From: an uncultured Bacteroidota bacterium
GTDB taxonomy: Bacteria > Bacteroidota > Bacteroidia > Bacteroidales > VadinHA17
Length of the DNA: 29,808 nt
NCBI GenBank assembly: GCA_903865465.1
Contig: CAIPJU010000177.1
Span: 1 to 29,808, forward strand
Reading direction: 5' to 3'
Shown: positions 7,128 through 15,451 of the stretch, in pieces
How positions within the stretch are numbered: the stretch's first letter is position 1
Layout of the letters: each line of letters starts with the position of its first letter
Position numbers and translations under genes: made by a program
Notes under the pieces: generated by a model
What the model saw: the letters and a program-made list of their open reading frames with translations, nothing else
Database searches by the model: none
What the model was told of the DNA's origin: nothing

Positions 7128-8567
7128 ATGAAAACAGAAATTGAATTCCACGACCCATTCTTTACTTCCTCTCATACTGAAGAGACAAACGGGCTCAAAA
7201 TAAGCTATCCGCTTGCTGATGCAAAAGAGATCAGGGATGTCGCATGGCAGATCAAACTAAATGCAGAGAGTTTTTTTTCTTCACATTCACCGGATGAGAC
7301 TCAAAAAATTTCAGATGAGCTTGATTCATCTTTTGCAGACCTGACAAAACCTGAAAATGTTGATTTGATTGACCTTATTCAGAGATCATGCGGCTTTTCG
7401 AAATTTGATATAGAACAGTGGGGTTTAGGATTATTCCAGTCGATAGTCAATTACGATCACGGAGCAAGGGGATATTATATAAACAAAGCGGTTAAGGAAA
7501 ATAATATCATTAAATCACGGTTTGGCTACCTAAAGCGATTTGGTCAGATAAATCCCTTTAACAGGTGGAAAGAACCTGGCCTGCTCAGCCATTTTATATC
7601 GGGGAATGTTGTAGGATATACCGCTATCCTTTCAAAAATTGGTTTGCCAGTTAAAACAAAAGGATCAGCTCAGATTCTTAAGTTGCCTTCAGCAGCAGCA
7701 TTTTTCCCGATGATTTACCTGAATAAACTTGAAAAGATCAACCCGGACCTCAGAAAAACCATTGCATGCGGATATTGGAAGGGAGGAGACAACTTAATCG
7801 AAAAACCAATTATAGAAGAATCTGATGCATTAAATATCCTGAGCTCGGACAATGCTATTAAAGATCTGATGTCAAGGACAGAAAAATATCACCGTGGAAT
7901 TACCATATTGCAGCATGGTCATAAAACAGGTATAGCCTATATCTCCAGGGAGTTCCTGAATGACCCTGGCAATCTTGAACAGGTCATTAATGGTCTCGTC
8001 ACCGATATTTCGGCCTTTGATGGGGGTGCCTGCTACAATGTAAAAAACATTTATGTTCAGGGAGATCCCTGGCAATTTGCTGAAAAACTCTTTTCAAAAC
8101 TTAAGCTTTTCGAAAACAGGGTATCTCCCGTTTCAATAAATGCCAGAAATACAGGAATATCTCTCTATCAGGTATATAGCGGTTCTAATCAGCTTCTTTC
8201 ATCCGATGAAAAGAATGTTTTTATAAGGGTAAAAGAAAATGCTGAGTTCTGGAAACCGGATGAACTCTTCAGGTACGTTCAGGTTATGAGAGTTGCTGAT
8301 GAAGAAGAGGTCTATAGACTGATCGTTAAACATAAGCAATACCTTCAGACCGCAGTCATTGCAGTGCCTGATGAAAAGATAATTCCTCTTTTCTTTTTAT
8401 TCGGTAAAGCAGGATTAAGTAACATTCATTATCCCGGATCCGCTCCATTGATAAATGTCTATGAAGAACCGCATGATGGTGAATTTGATGCAATAAGGGC
8501 AAGATATAACTACTCAGCAAGATTTGCAGCAACAAATTTTAAGGTCAACAGAGATTGGATGGTATGA
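7128..8567 (+). CDS. LuxC-like acyl-CoA/acyl-protein reductase
   Basis: This is a predicted NADPH-dependent long-chain acyl reductase making fatty aldehyde. Family features are FISGNVVGYTA (156-166); the segment TIACGYWKGGDNLIE (211-225), matching the LuxC yWxGGD motif; and DISAFDGGACYNVKN (293-307), where Cys302 sits where LuxC carries its acyl-accepting cysteine. I chose the ATG at 7128. It lies 10 bp after the LuxE-like stop and gives 479 residues, close to the usual LuxC length of about 480. An in-frame ATG at 6972 would overlap the LuxE-like gene by 146 bp, and its extra 52 residues resemble nothing. No luciferase genes (luxAB) or luxD are nearby, so the aldehyde has some other use. The gene ends 5 bp from the convergent DUF5916 gene. 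Confidence 0.85.
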   Translation: MKTEIEFHDPFFTSSHTEETNGLKISYPLADAKEIRDVAWQIKLNAESFFSSHSPDETQKISDELDSSFADLTKPENVDLIDLIQRSCGFSKFDIEQWGLGLFQSIVNYDHGARGYYINKAVKENNIIKSRFGYLKRFGQINPFNRWKEPGLLSHFISGNVVGYTAILSKIGLPVKTKGSAQILKLPSAAAFFPMIYLNKLEKINPDLRKTIACGYWKGGDNLIEKPIIEESDALNILSSDNAIKDLMSRTEKYHRGITILQHGHKTGIAYISREFLNDPGNLEQVINGLVTDISAFDGGACYNVKNIYVQGDPWQFAEKLFSKLKLFENRVSPVSINARNTGISLYQVYSGSNQLLSSDEKNVFIRVKENAEFWKPDELFRYVQVMRVADEEEVYRLIVKHKQYLQTAVIAVPDEKIIPLFFLFGKAGLSNIHYPGSAPLINVYEEPHDGEFDAIRARYNYSARFAATNFKVNRDWMV

Positions 8568-8572
8568 AGCAT

Positions 8573-11212
8573 TTACAACGCAAACCAGTAAGAAAACTTG
8601 ATAAGGAAAACATTCCGGGGGCTTATTCTGAATAGATCCTTTAAATCGTTCCCATAAGAAAACAGACCATTTAAATCAGTGCTGGTCCTTCCCTGCGACC
8701 ACACAAGATATACTGTCGAACCGGGCCTGTATTCCCATCGCGCGACAAGGTTTGACCGGAACTGCCTGAAATTGAAATCAGGGTTCGCCAGTGACAGCAC
8801 TTGCGAGTTTTCAGTTATATTGTAGTTATTATTCCCTGCATCAAAGAGAATCTGCGAAGGTGAATAAGTCTGAAATCTCTGATTGAAGGCTTCAGCTGCC
8901 GGCCGGGTGATCTTTTTATAACTGCTGTACTTCCCGGCGGAAATATAAGGCTGCCCGTAATATTCCACACTCAATTCAGGATTTATGGTATAGTTTATCC
9001 TTAAGGTCATCCCCAATGTTTTCTGATCAATGGTTGCAAAAAGATAGATAGGATCATTGACCGAACCAAAGGCACTAACATATTGCAGCTCAGAACTCTG
9101 AATGTTGAAATCAGGTTCGATGGAAATTGAGACCGGATTGGATGGTCTGATATTGACTCCTCCGAAGAATTCCTGATTCCTGAAACTCTTCACATTGCCC
9201 GAGGCCAGGAAAAAGCCTCCGTAGAAATAAAGCTTTTTTGACTGATCGCTGCTAAGAAATATACTCATACTCTGGTTTCCGGGCATGGTCATCGAAGGGC
9301 CGCCCCTGAGCATGTCTGTGGAGATATTCCCGCTTTGCCTGTTGAATTGGCCGTTAATCCTCCAGTGGTTCTTAAACTGGGAATTAAAATTGATATTGGC
9401 ATTTGTTGACAGAAGCTTCCCGGAGAATTTCCAGTATAACCAGTAATTAGTATTGAGGTAAAAGTTGTTGAAAATTGCGAAAGGGTTCCGTATATAGTAA
9501 GCAACCCAGGTCCCCTGGTGAATGATGTCGGAATATCTCATATATCCTATATCATTGAATTCTAGTCCTGGCGACCGCAGGGTAAGGCTTGTCTCGAACT
9601 GCAGTTTCTTTTTGCTTGTTTTTCCGAATTTAACGGTACCTCCATAACCCGAAAGGTGGGTCAGTGAGGAGTCGACGGAAAGATAGTTCTGATCGGGCCG
9701 CTGATAATAGTGGGCCGATGAGGTTTCGGTATTTAATATAGAGAGAGGCTTGCCCTTAACATCGCTGAATTCTGCATTTCCTGCTATATACCAGGTTCTC
9801 TCCTTCCAGTTATGCTGAAAATCAATACCGGCTGTATAAGCCGATGAATGGAGAAAATCCAGGTCAGGGCTGTTGATATTCCTGTTTACTGCAGTGAATA
9901 TGGCACCAAGAACCGTTTCCCCTTTATTAAAATCCTGCTGAACCCTTCCGACAAAGTAGTTGGTAAGAGGCTCAACCCTTACTTTCTTTCTGACGCCAGT
10001 GCTGTCGATCAATGCACTTTCTGACGAAGTGAGACTCTCGAGAATTCCAAGCGATAATCCCTTTTTTGTTTTGCCTGAAATTTTCATGGCCCCAAGGATA
10101 GTTGTTGATTCCGGCATTTTAACAAATTCATTGCTTCCCGTTGAGGGGTAATATTGAGGATATCTTCCGATCCTCCTTGAGTAGAAGAGATTGTCGGAGT
10201 ACATATTATGAATTACAATTGTCTGGTTTGGCATAAACTGAAAAATATTTCTGCCCTCCACAAACAGGGGGCGTTTTTCAGTGAAGTAGGTTTCAAAGGC
10301 TGTAAGATTAACCTCCGAAGGATCTGCCTCAACTTGTCCAAAATCGGGATTGACAGAAAAGTCGAGAGTGAAATCATTTGTCAGCCCTACCTTCCCGTCG
10401 ATACCTGCTGAAAGTTTTGAGGCTTTGCCCGTATTGAAAGGATCTCCCACTGTTTTTCCGAATCTTTCAACTCTTCCTACAGTATAGGGCATTATTTCGA
10501 CGAGGGGTTTTGGTTTCAGATTATTGATGCCATGAAGTTCTCCGTAAAGATGAACGATACCCGGTGAGCCTTTTGGAATAAACTGCCATTGAGACCTCTC
10601 CTGAAGGCGGAATATTCTGCGGCTAACCTGAAGACCCCAGATCTGCTGGTCCTTTTTCCCGAAGCGAAGCTGGCTCAGAGGGATTTTCATTTCGGCACAC
10701 CAGCCTTTATCATCTATTGAGGTCTTCATATACCATATTGGATTCCAGCTATCGTCTTCGTTATTACCATCCTCCGATATTGCCGCATCACTTTTTGCCC
10801 CCGAAGCGGAAGCAGCAAACATAAAATCTGTCATCTTGTCGAAGTGACTGTCGATGTCCACCCACACCATATCTCCGCTGAAGTTATCCCTTCGGGATAT
10901 TATCCTGCTGATTTTCCCGGGCTCCGTGTCATAAGCCCTGATAAAAATATAAAGGTTGTTATTATCATAAAGTACCTTGAAAGCCGTCTCCTGAGAAGGT
11001 GGCTTATTTTCAACAGGCTCGATTTGAATGAAGGCAGAACTCCATTCAACGAGGTTCCAGCACTCATCACCCATCAGGCCATCAATGACAGGAGCCGTGG
11101 CAGTAAAGGCAGTATTACAACTCTTCTTCACGGGATCCTGAGAATAGATATTTATTGATGTCAGAGAAATTATCAGACTGATAATATTTATTTTATAGAA
11201 AGAGATATTCAT
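8573..11212 (-). CDS. DUF5916-type outer membrane protein with CBM9-like N-terminal domain
   Basis: This exported protein has 879 residues. A signal peptide covers about 1-25 (ends NIYSQ). Next is a beta-sandwich domain of the CBM9/DOMON-like type (about 35-235) that opens with the typical PVIDGLMGDECW (41-52). From about 250 to the end the sequence is rich in alternating aromatic and polar strands, with many Tyr/Trp/Asn pairs, and it ends in an aromatic-rich strand (FSYWFAL), as expected for an outer-membrane beta-barrel. The layout matches the DUF5916 family, whose function is not established; its N-terminal domain suggests ligand or sugar binding at the surface. It is transcribed alone and converges with the LuxC-like gene. 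Confidence 0.8.
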   Translation of the reverse strand: MNISFYKINIISLIISLTSINIYSQDPVKKSCNTAFTATAPVIDGLMGDECWNLVEWSSAFIQIEPVENKPPSQETAFKVLYDNNNLYIFIRAYDTEPGKISRIISRRDNFSGDMVWVDIDSHFDKMTDFMFAASASGAKSDAAISEDGNNEDDSWNPIWYMKTSIDDKGWCAEMKIPLSQLRFGKKDQQIWGLQVSRRIFRLQERSQWQFIPKGSPGIVHLYGELHGINNLKPKPLVEIMPYTVGRVERFGKTVGDPFNTGKASKLSAGIDGKVGLTNDFTLDFSVNPDFGQVEADPSEVNLTAFETYFTEKRPLFVEGRNIFQFMPNQTIVIHNMYSDNLFYSRRIGRYPQYYPSTGSNEFVKMPESTTILGAMKISGKTKKGLSLGILESLTSSESALIDSTGVRKKVRVEPLTNYFVGRVQQDFNKGETVLGAIFTAVNRNINSPDLDFLHSSAYTAGIDFQHNWKERTWYIAGNAEFSDVKGKPLSILNTETSSAHYYQRPDQNYLSVDSSLTHLSGYGGTVKFGKTSKKKLQFETSLTLRSPGLEFNDIGYMRYSDIIHQGTWVAYYIRNPFAIFNNFYLNTNYWLYWKFSGKLLSTNANINFNSQFKNHWRINGQFNRQSGNISTDMLRGGPSMTMPGNQSMSIFLSSDQSKKLYFYGGFFLASGNVKSFRNQEFFGGVNIRPSNPVSISIEPDFNIQSSELQYVSAFGSVNDPIYLFATIDQKTLGMTLRINYTINPELSVEYYGQPYISAGKYSSYKKITRPAAEAFNQRFQTYSPSQILFDAGNNNYNITENSQVLSLANPDFNFRQFRSNLVARWEYRPGSTVYLVWSQGRTSTDLNGLFSYGNDLKDLFRISPRNVFLIKFSYWFAL

Positions 11213-11408
11213 CCAGGGGAGTACTTTTGAGGTTATCTGTTGAAGGCGTTTTTCATACTGATTACTTCTGATCTTTAAAAAAGTTACATAAAGACTTGAA
11301 AAGAGTTGAAAAAATTTAAAAGGCTGTCGCGAAAATTGAATTTATTAGCTGAATGGAATAGGGAAGGATGTCAGTTGCAAGGCTTCTGAACTTTTCAGCA
11401 GGAATGCA

Positions 11409-11448
11409 ATGCCGTTCAGTAAGGGAGGTCACCCTTTCTGAACGGCAT
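11409..11448 (-). terminator. Long hairpin after the sigma/anti-sigma/DUF4097 operon
   Basis: ATGCCGTTCAG (11409-11419) pairs perfectly with CTGAACGGCAT (11438-11448). After one T/T mismatch, AAGGG (11421-11425) pairs with CCCTT (11432-11436) around a 6-base loop. It begins 15 bp after the stop of the last operon gene on the minus strand. No clear U-tract follows on that strand, so it may terminate with Rho or protect the 3' end. Confidence 0.6.
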
Positions 11449-11463
11449 AAGCTGATAATATCT

Positions 11464-12294
11464 TTATTTAGCTGCTCTTTTTATATTGATATCGCCCTGC
11501 ATGTTTTTCATCATTATTTCAGGACCGCCTCCATTGATCTTTCCAAGGATCCAGTCATCCTTCTTTATCTTGTACATCCCTGGCTCAGAGGATTTATTAA
11601 CCTTTGACGTGGTCTTATCAATGTCGATATCAAAATCGCTGTAGACTTCCCCCATATCAGATTTTAACTTGAGATTTGCCTTAGTGTCAGAAGGAAGTGT
11701 TACATTGATATCCCCGTTTAAAGTCGAGAATGCCATTGGCGCTTTTGGATCCACTGTGATGAATGTTACGGTTACATCTCCATTCACGGTATTGGCAACA
11801 ACCGACCCGGAAATATTGGTAAGGGTGATCTTGTCATTAACATTATCTGCCTCCAGCTCACCCCTGACATTTTCGACATTAATCTCACCACCATTTACGG
11901 TGCCTAAACTCAGATGAACATCCTGTGGAATTTTAAGCTCCAGATCAAGAGCTTTATTTGGATCTCCTGTGTTTACGGTGACTGTATTATCAGCCTCTTT
12001 CGCAGTAACTTCATAACCTTTGGATGCTGAGATGCGTTTCATCCCTTTTTCATTCGTCTTCGATTCTTCCTGATCCTCTTTCCTGGGTGTTACACTAATC
12101 TGAATATCTTTTCCTTCATAGCTCACAACTTTTATTGATCCCATAATCAGATGTACTTTTAAAGTATAGGGTTTCCCAGGATTGCTTAAAGGCACGGTCA
12201 GCTGTTCAGTCGATCCCGTTTGGCCAAAAGAGCTTGTTCCGATAAGGAGGCTCAGTAATGCAAGAGCTGCAATTTTCATTTTTTTCATAATCAT
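11464..12294 (-). CDS. Exported DUF4097-type beta-repeat protein (last gene of ECF operon)
   Basis: A signal peptide covers about 1-25 (MKKMKIAALALLSLLIGTSS, ending SFGQ). The 276-residue protein then carries the short repeats typical of DUF4097/adhesin-like proteins, such as VNGGEINVENVRGELEA, VNDKITLTNISGSVVA and VNGDVTVTF. These are expected to stack as a right-handed beta-solenoid in the periplasm or at the surface. It is similar in plan to the preceding gene (5-bp gap), so the two look like diverged tandem copies. In Bacteroidota such proteins are commonly encoded with ECF sigma/anti-sigma pairs. The molecular function is unknown; an envelope-stress target or sensor is an inference. The Met at residue 3 or 6 may be the true start. 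Confidence 0.75.
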   Translation of the reverse strand: MIMKKMKIAALALLSLLIGTSSFGQTGSTEQLTVPLSNPGKPYTLKVHLIMGSIKVVSYEGKDIQISVTPRKEDQEESKTNEKGMKRISASKGYEVTAKEADNTVTVNTGDPNKALDLELKIPQDVHLSLGTVNGGEINVENVRGELEADNVNDKITLTNISGSVVANTVNGDVTVTFITVDPKAPMAFSTLNGDINVTLPSDTKANLKLKSDMGEVYSDFDIDIDKTTSKVNKSSEPGMYKIKKDDWILGKINGGGPEIMMKNMQGDINIKRAAK

Positions 12295-12299
12295 TTAGT

Positions 12300-13166
12300 T
12301 TAAGAATGTTTTTTAATATAGACGTTACCGTTGAGTGTTTCGAATTTGAAGATCCTTCCGCCTTTTCCAAAGCGGACGGCAGTTAGAGCATTTAGTTTAT
12401 AGACTATTGCCCCAACCCTCCTGTCCGCTGTTTTGGTGATTGAAGCCGGCAGCATTTCACCATCCCGGAAATCGGTGTAAAAATCACCATTCATGCTTTT
12501 AAACCTGAGGTCGGCTGAAAGACCGGGCTGATAGGTCACCCGGATATTCCCGTTAATAGTATAGTAGGAGGATTCCTCCTGCGGATTTATCAAATAGCCA
12601 ACCGTAACATCACCATTTACTGTATGGGCCCAGGTGGTCCCTTTCGCATTAAGAATTGATATTTCTCCATCTACATTGTCAATATGAAGGGCTCCTTCCA
12701 CATTACTTACTGAAATAATGCCATTATTGACTGTTGATACATGCAGGTTAATGCCAAATGGAACCTTAAGGGTGAAATCAACATCAGACTGATATTCAAA
12801 TTCCGAACGATCATCATTGTAATGCCTGTTCCTGTTAGGACGGGAATCAAAGGGTCCGGAGATATAGGCAGTAATGCTGTCTTTATTCTGCTCAAATGCA
12901 AGTTTGAATGCCTTCTTCCCCTCTTCCAGATTTTTTTCATCAGCAGCAGAAATGGTTTTGTCCATTTCAAACAGCACCTTGTTACCATTATAACCTTCCA
13001 CCTTTATAAAGCCTGAAATATTATAAATGAATAGTGTAGTGCCTGTTACGTTTCCAGAGAGGACGAATTCCTTACTCAGATGTTCTTTGAATTCCCTATT
13101 TTTTGCTTCCGCAGAAGCGCATAGAATTCCCACTCCCATTAAAAGGGAGATTATCTTTTTTGTCAT
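12300..13166 (-). CDS. Exported DUF4097-type beta-repeat protein (third gene of ECF operon)
   Basis: This 288-residue protein has a signal peptide ending near residue 22 (LLMGVGILCASAEA). Repeats follow of the form TVNNGIISVSNVEGALHID, NVDGEISILNAKG, TVNGDVTVGYL and TINGNIRVTYQP, as in the neighbouring gene. The first half differs from its neighbour and has an acidic, Lys-rich section and an Asn/Arg-rich patch (SRPNRNRHYNDDRSEF). It lies 23 bp after the anti-sigma gene and 5 bp before its paralogue, on the same strand. The pairing of two non-identical repeat proteins suggests either a complex or two ligands, but nothing in the sequence decides this. Confidence 0.75.
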   Translation of the reverse strand: MTKKIISLLMGVGILCASAEAKNREFKEHLSKEFVLSGNVTGTTLFIYNISGFIKVEGYNGNKVLFEMDKTISAADEKNLEEGKKAFKLAFEQNKDSITAYISGPFDSRPNRNRHYNDDRSEFEYQSDVDFTLKVPFGINLHVSTVNNGIISVSNVEGALHIDNVDGEISILNAKGTTWAHTVNGDVTVGYLINPQEESSYYTINGNIRVTYQPGLSADLRFKSMNGDFYTDFRDGEMLPASITKTADRRVGAIVYKLNALTAVRFGKGGRIFKFETLNGNVYIKKHS

Positions 13167-13189
13167 TTTAGAGTGGCGATTTTGGGTTT

Positions 13190-14008
13190 TCAGATCAATT
13201 TTTGAATGCTTTTTTCAATATTGAGTTTGACCATATTATTCAGATTTTTTTTATCGAGAAGCATCTGCAGAGATTTAACAGATCTCTTCTCCTGCAGCTT
13301 TACCATGGCATCGGCCAAAGCTAATTGCATCATAGGCGAATCCTGAAGGTTAATACTCCGTACCAGGCCTTCACGAACCTGAGGTTCATCAGATAGTCTG
13401 ACAAGGGCCTCAAGTGTTGCAAGTCTTACATTCACGTTAGGATCCTCATTTAACGTTGTAAACAAAGCTTCAATTACTTTAAGATTAACGTTGCTTATTT
13501 CATCGGTATAAGCCACAGCACGTATTCTCTGTGAGGCTGAAGGGTTTTGAAGCAGGGAGAGCATTACCGCCTGTTTTATCTCCGATACCTGCGCCGAGAG
13601 GGAATCAATCTGCCTGCTGTACCTGATTGATGATTGCCCCGGCTTATGCAACAGATATCCTCCGGCAAGCCCGGCAACTACAAGTAAAACGCTGAAGGCC
13701 AAACCAGGCTGTGGCTGAACGGACCAGTATTCACGAAGTTTACTTATCCAATCACTGACCGGGTTTTTCTTAACCGATATCTCTTCCTTATAATCCGAAA
13801 GAACTTTACTAAAACCTGCCTGCATTGCTTCCGGAGGCTCGGGTTGCGGAACTGTTCCCATAAGATCCCACATCTTTTTCAAAGAGTCAAATTCCATCCG
13901 GCAATCTGCACAACCCTCCAGATGGTTCTCAATCTCATTTCGATGATCCTTATCAATTGTATCCGTCAGAAGTGCGGTAAAACCTTCCCTGAAATTATTA
14001 CACATCAT
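13190..14008 (-). CDS. Membrane anti-sigma factor with zinc finger and HEAT-like C-terminus
   Basis: This 272-residue protein probably holds the adjacent ECF sigma factor inactive. The N-terminal domain carries HLEGCADC, with His29, Cys33 and Cys36 fitting the H-x3-C-x2-C zinc anti-sigma (ZAS/zf-HC2) motif. One transmembrane helix covers about 103-121 (LAFSVLLVVAGLAGGYLL). After a short coiled section (about 130-150), the C-terminal, predicted periplasmic part (about 150-272) has helix pairs with HEAT-like features, such as NVRLATLEALVRLSDEP and MMQLALADAMVKLQEK. That part is larger than in a minimal anti-sigma and could be the sensor. The gene starts 9 bp after the sigma gene and is followed by the two DUF4097 genes, which may be the signal source or regulon. 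Confidence 0.8.
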   Translation of the reverse strand: MMCNNFREGFTALLTDTIDKDHRNEIENHLEGCADCRMEFDSLKKMWDLMGTVPQPEPPEAMQAGFSKVLSDYKEEISVKKNPVSDWISKLREYWSVQPQPGLAFSVLLVVAGLAGGYLLHKPGQSSIRYSRQIDSLSAQVSEIKQAVMLSLLQNPSASQRIRAVAYTDEISNVNLKVIEALFTTLNEDPNVNVRLATLEALVRLSDEPQVREGLVRSINLQDSPMMQLALADAMVKLQEKRSVKSLQMLLDKKNLNNMVKLNIEKSIQKLI

Positions 14009-14017
14009 AATTGCTCT

Positions 14018-14569
14018 TTATTTTTCAAGGTTCAGATAATTGCTTTTTAACTGGGTTAAGGCCCTGTGAACTCTTACTTTTACCGCTCCTTCAGTTATAT
14101 TCAGAATTCCGGCTATCTCACTATATTTGAGTTCTTCGAAACGACTCAGGATTAATAATTCACGTTTTTCATCACTTAGCTTGTCAAGGGCTGTCGCAAG
14201 GATCTTTAATTCCTGTTCTTTTTCTAAATGATCATCTGTGTATTCTCCTCCCTCAATTCTCTCTTCATAATCCTTCACATCTGAATGGACGGGAACTCTC
14301 TTTACTTTTTTAAAATGATCATAAACTGCATTCCTTGCGATGTGATACATCCAGATCCTGAACTCTCCGAAGCCCATGAAACCTTCAGGGTATTTCAACA
14401 TTCTGAGAAAAATATTCTGAACCATGTCTTCGCTTAACTCTTTCTGCCGGGTCATGTTAAAAACGAATCTGTACAGCTGACGATAATATCGTTCATAAAG
14501 CAGGCCCATTTTAACTATGTCACCGTTTTTCACTTTAAGCATTAGTACGTTATCCGACAGAGTATCCAA
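14018..14569 (-). CDS. ECF-family RNA polymerase sigma factor
   Basis: This 183-residue sigma factor directs RNA polymerase to a small regulon. Region 2 spans about 23-90, with YRFVFNMTRQKELSEDMVQ and the DNA-melting segment FRIWMYHIARNAVYDHFKK. Region 4 spans about 125-176, with LDKLSDEKRELLILSRF and the helix-turn-helix YSEIAGILNITEGAVKVRVHRA. There is no sigma region 1.1 or 3, as expected for the ECF class. It is the first gene of a four-gene operon, with the cognate anti-sigma 9 bp downstream. Autoregulation of the operon is likely by analogy. A -7-like element lies upstream at 14652-14659. Confidence 0.92.
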   Translation of the reverse strand: MDTLSDNVLMLKVKNGDIVKMGLLYERYYRQLYRFVFNMTRQKELSEDMVQNIFLRMLKYPEGFMGFGEFRIWMYHIARNAVYDHFKKVKRVPVHSDVKDYEERIEGGEYTDDHLEKEQELKILATALDKLSDEKRELLILSRFEELKYSEIAGILNITEGAVKVRVHRALTQLKSNYLNLEK

Positions 14570-14651
14570 AATATATTGCTTTTATTTGTTCCAATTCATA
14601 CTGATAACCCCGGTTAAAATGAAAGGTTACAGAAATTTAGAATTTCTTTTG

Positions 14652-14659
14652 CAAATATA
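14652..14659 (-). promoter_or_regulatory. Possible -7 element (TATATTTG) upstream of the ECF operon
   Basis: Read on the minus strand, these bases are TATATTTG, an exact match to the Bacteroidota housekeeping -7 consensus TAnnTTTG. They lie 83 bp upstream of the sigma-factor ATG. No TTTG -33 element is found at the expected 19-21 bp, so support rests on the -7 match alone. Confidence 0.3.
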
Positions 14660-14820
14660 TTGGTAAACCCACGATGGGTGACATAAAAAGGCAAAACCAC
14701 TTATCCCTGTGGAAGTTCATAATTATTTGTTTCACAGAGGATAACAGAGTAAACCGGGGTTATAAAGAGTAAATCCGGAGGCTATTTTTGAATTATTGGA
14801 GAGCTTCTCAGTGGGTCGGC

Positions 14821-15252
14821 TTATTGCGACAAGCCGGCATCTTTCTTCATTTTAACACCCGACATCTTTGAGTCATCTTTTCTAAGCTTCCAATAGATAA
14901 GATATAGTATCGCCGGAATTGAGAAGATAAGGAATAAACCTATTGCACTGCCTCGCATTGAGGCTTCCTTGTTGAATAAATTCAGGATATAGACCAACAT
15001 AAAGCTCCCGAATGAAATTAGTCCTCCGACTCCTTCTTTCCAGAAACCAACTATAAGTCCGGCCAGGGCAATACCCCATACAAAGAAAATTACCATAATA
15101 AGCGGAGGAAATGAAGTTAGTAGTTGTCCGGCATTTCTATTCTGTCCTTCAACGAATTCTCCAATAACCATAAACAAAGTGAATGTAACTAAAATGATGC
15201 TTATGACCCTGGCAATCCATTTCATCCAGTTGTAGGGATCTCTTTTTTTCAT
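14821..15252 (-). CDS. Small four-helix integral membrane protein, function unknown
   Basis: This protein of 143 residues has four predicted transmembrane helices at about 13-33, 48-69, 77-94 and 102-121. Its C-terminus is short, charged and presumably cytoplasmic (LRKDDSKMSGVKMKK). The loop after the first helix carries EFVEGQNRN, and the second helix begins FPPLIMVIFFVWG. I know no function for it. I chose the ATG at 15252 (MKKRDPYNWMKW). A longer frame from 15318 would put a likely promoter element (15289-15296) inside the gene and add a non-conserved-looking tail. The gene stands alone, divergent from the carboxylesterase. Confidence 0.7.
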   Translation of the reverse strand: MKKRDPYNWMKWIARVISIILVTFTLFMVIGEFVEGQNRNAGQLLTSFPPLIMVIFFVWGIALAGLIVGFWKEGVGGLISFGSFMLVYILNLFNKEASMRGSAIGLFLIFSIPAILYLIYWKLRKDDSKMSGVKMKKDAGLSQ

Positions 15253-15288
15253 TTTATAAGATTTAGGTTCATGAATCGGCTTTTTTTT

Positions 15289-15296
15289 CAAATTTA
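15289..15296 (-). promoter_or_regulatory. Possible -7 element (TAAATTTG) for the membrane protein gene
   Basis: On the minus strand these bases read TAAATTTG, an exact TAnnTTTG match, 37 bp before the chosen ATG at 15252. They support that start over the one at 15318. No clear -33 TTTG was found at normal spacing. Confidence 0.35.
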
Positions 15297-15379
15297 TGCT
15301 ATTTTTCAATAAGATCATCTCTTAGTATTATTCTGTCTGGCGTAGAATTAATTTAGAAAAATCATATGAGAAGAAATCT

Positions 15380-15387
15380 TATATTTG
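15380..15387 (+). promoter_or_regulatory. Possible -7 element (TATATTTG) for the carboxylesterase gene
   Basis: These bases match TAnnTTTG exactly, 65 bp upstream of the esterase ATG, in the divergent gap with the membrane protein gene. A TTTA lies at 15352-15355, a few bases further away than the normal -33 position, so the promoter is only a candidate. Confidence 0.35.
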
Positions 15388-15451
15388 AAGGGTGTGACTT
15401 GAAAATAGTGTTGAATTTAATTACTATAACTTCCTATATCAAATAAAAAAC

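Noticed and set aside
15253..15318. Upstream start for the four-helix membrane protein
   Set aside because: The added segment contains the TAAATTTG promoter candidate and a Lys-rich tail, whereas the ATG at 15252 begins a typical membrane protein.
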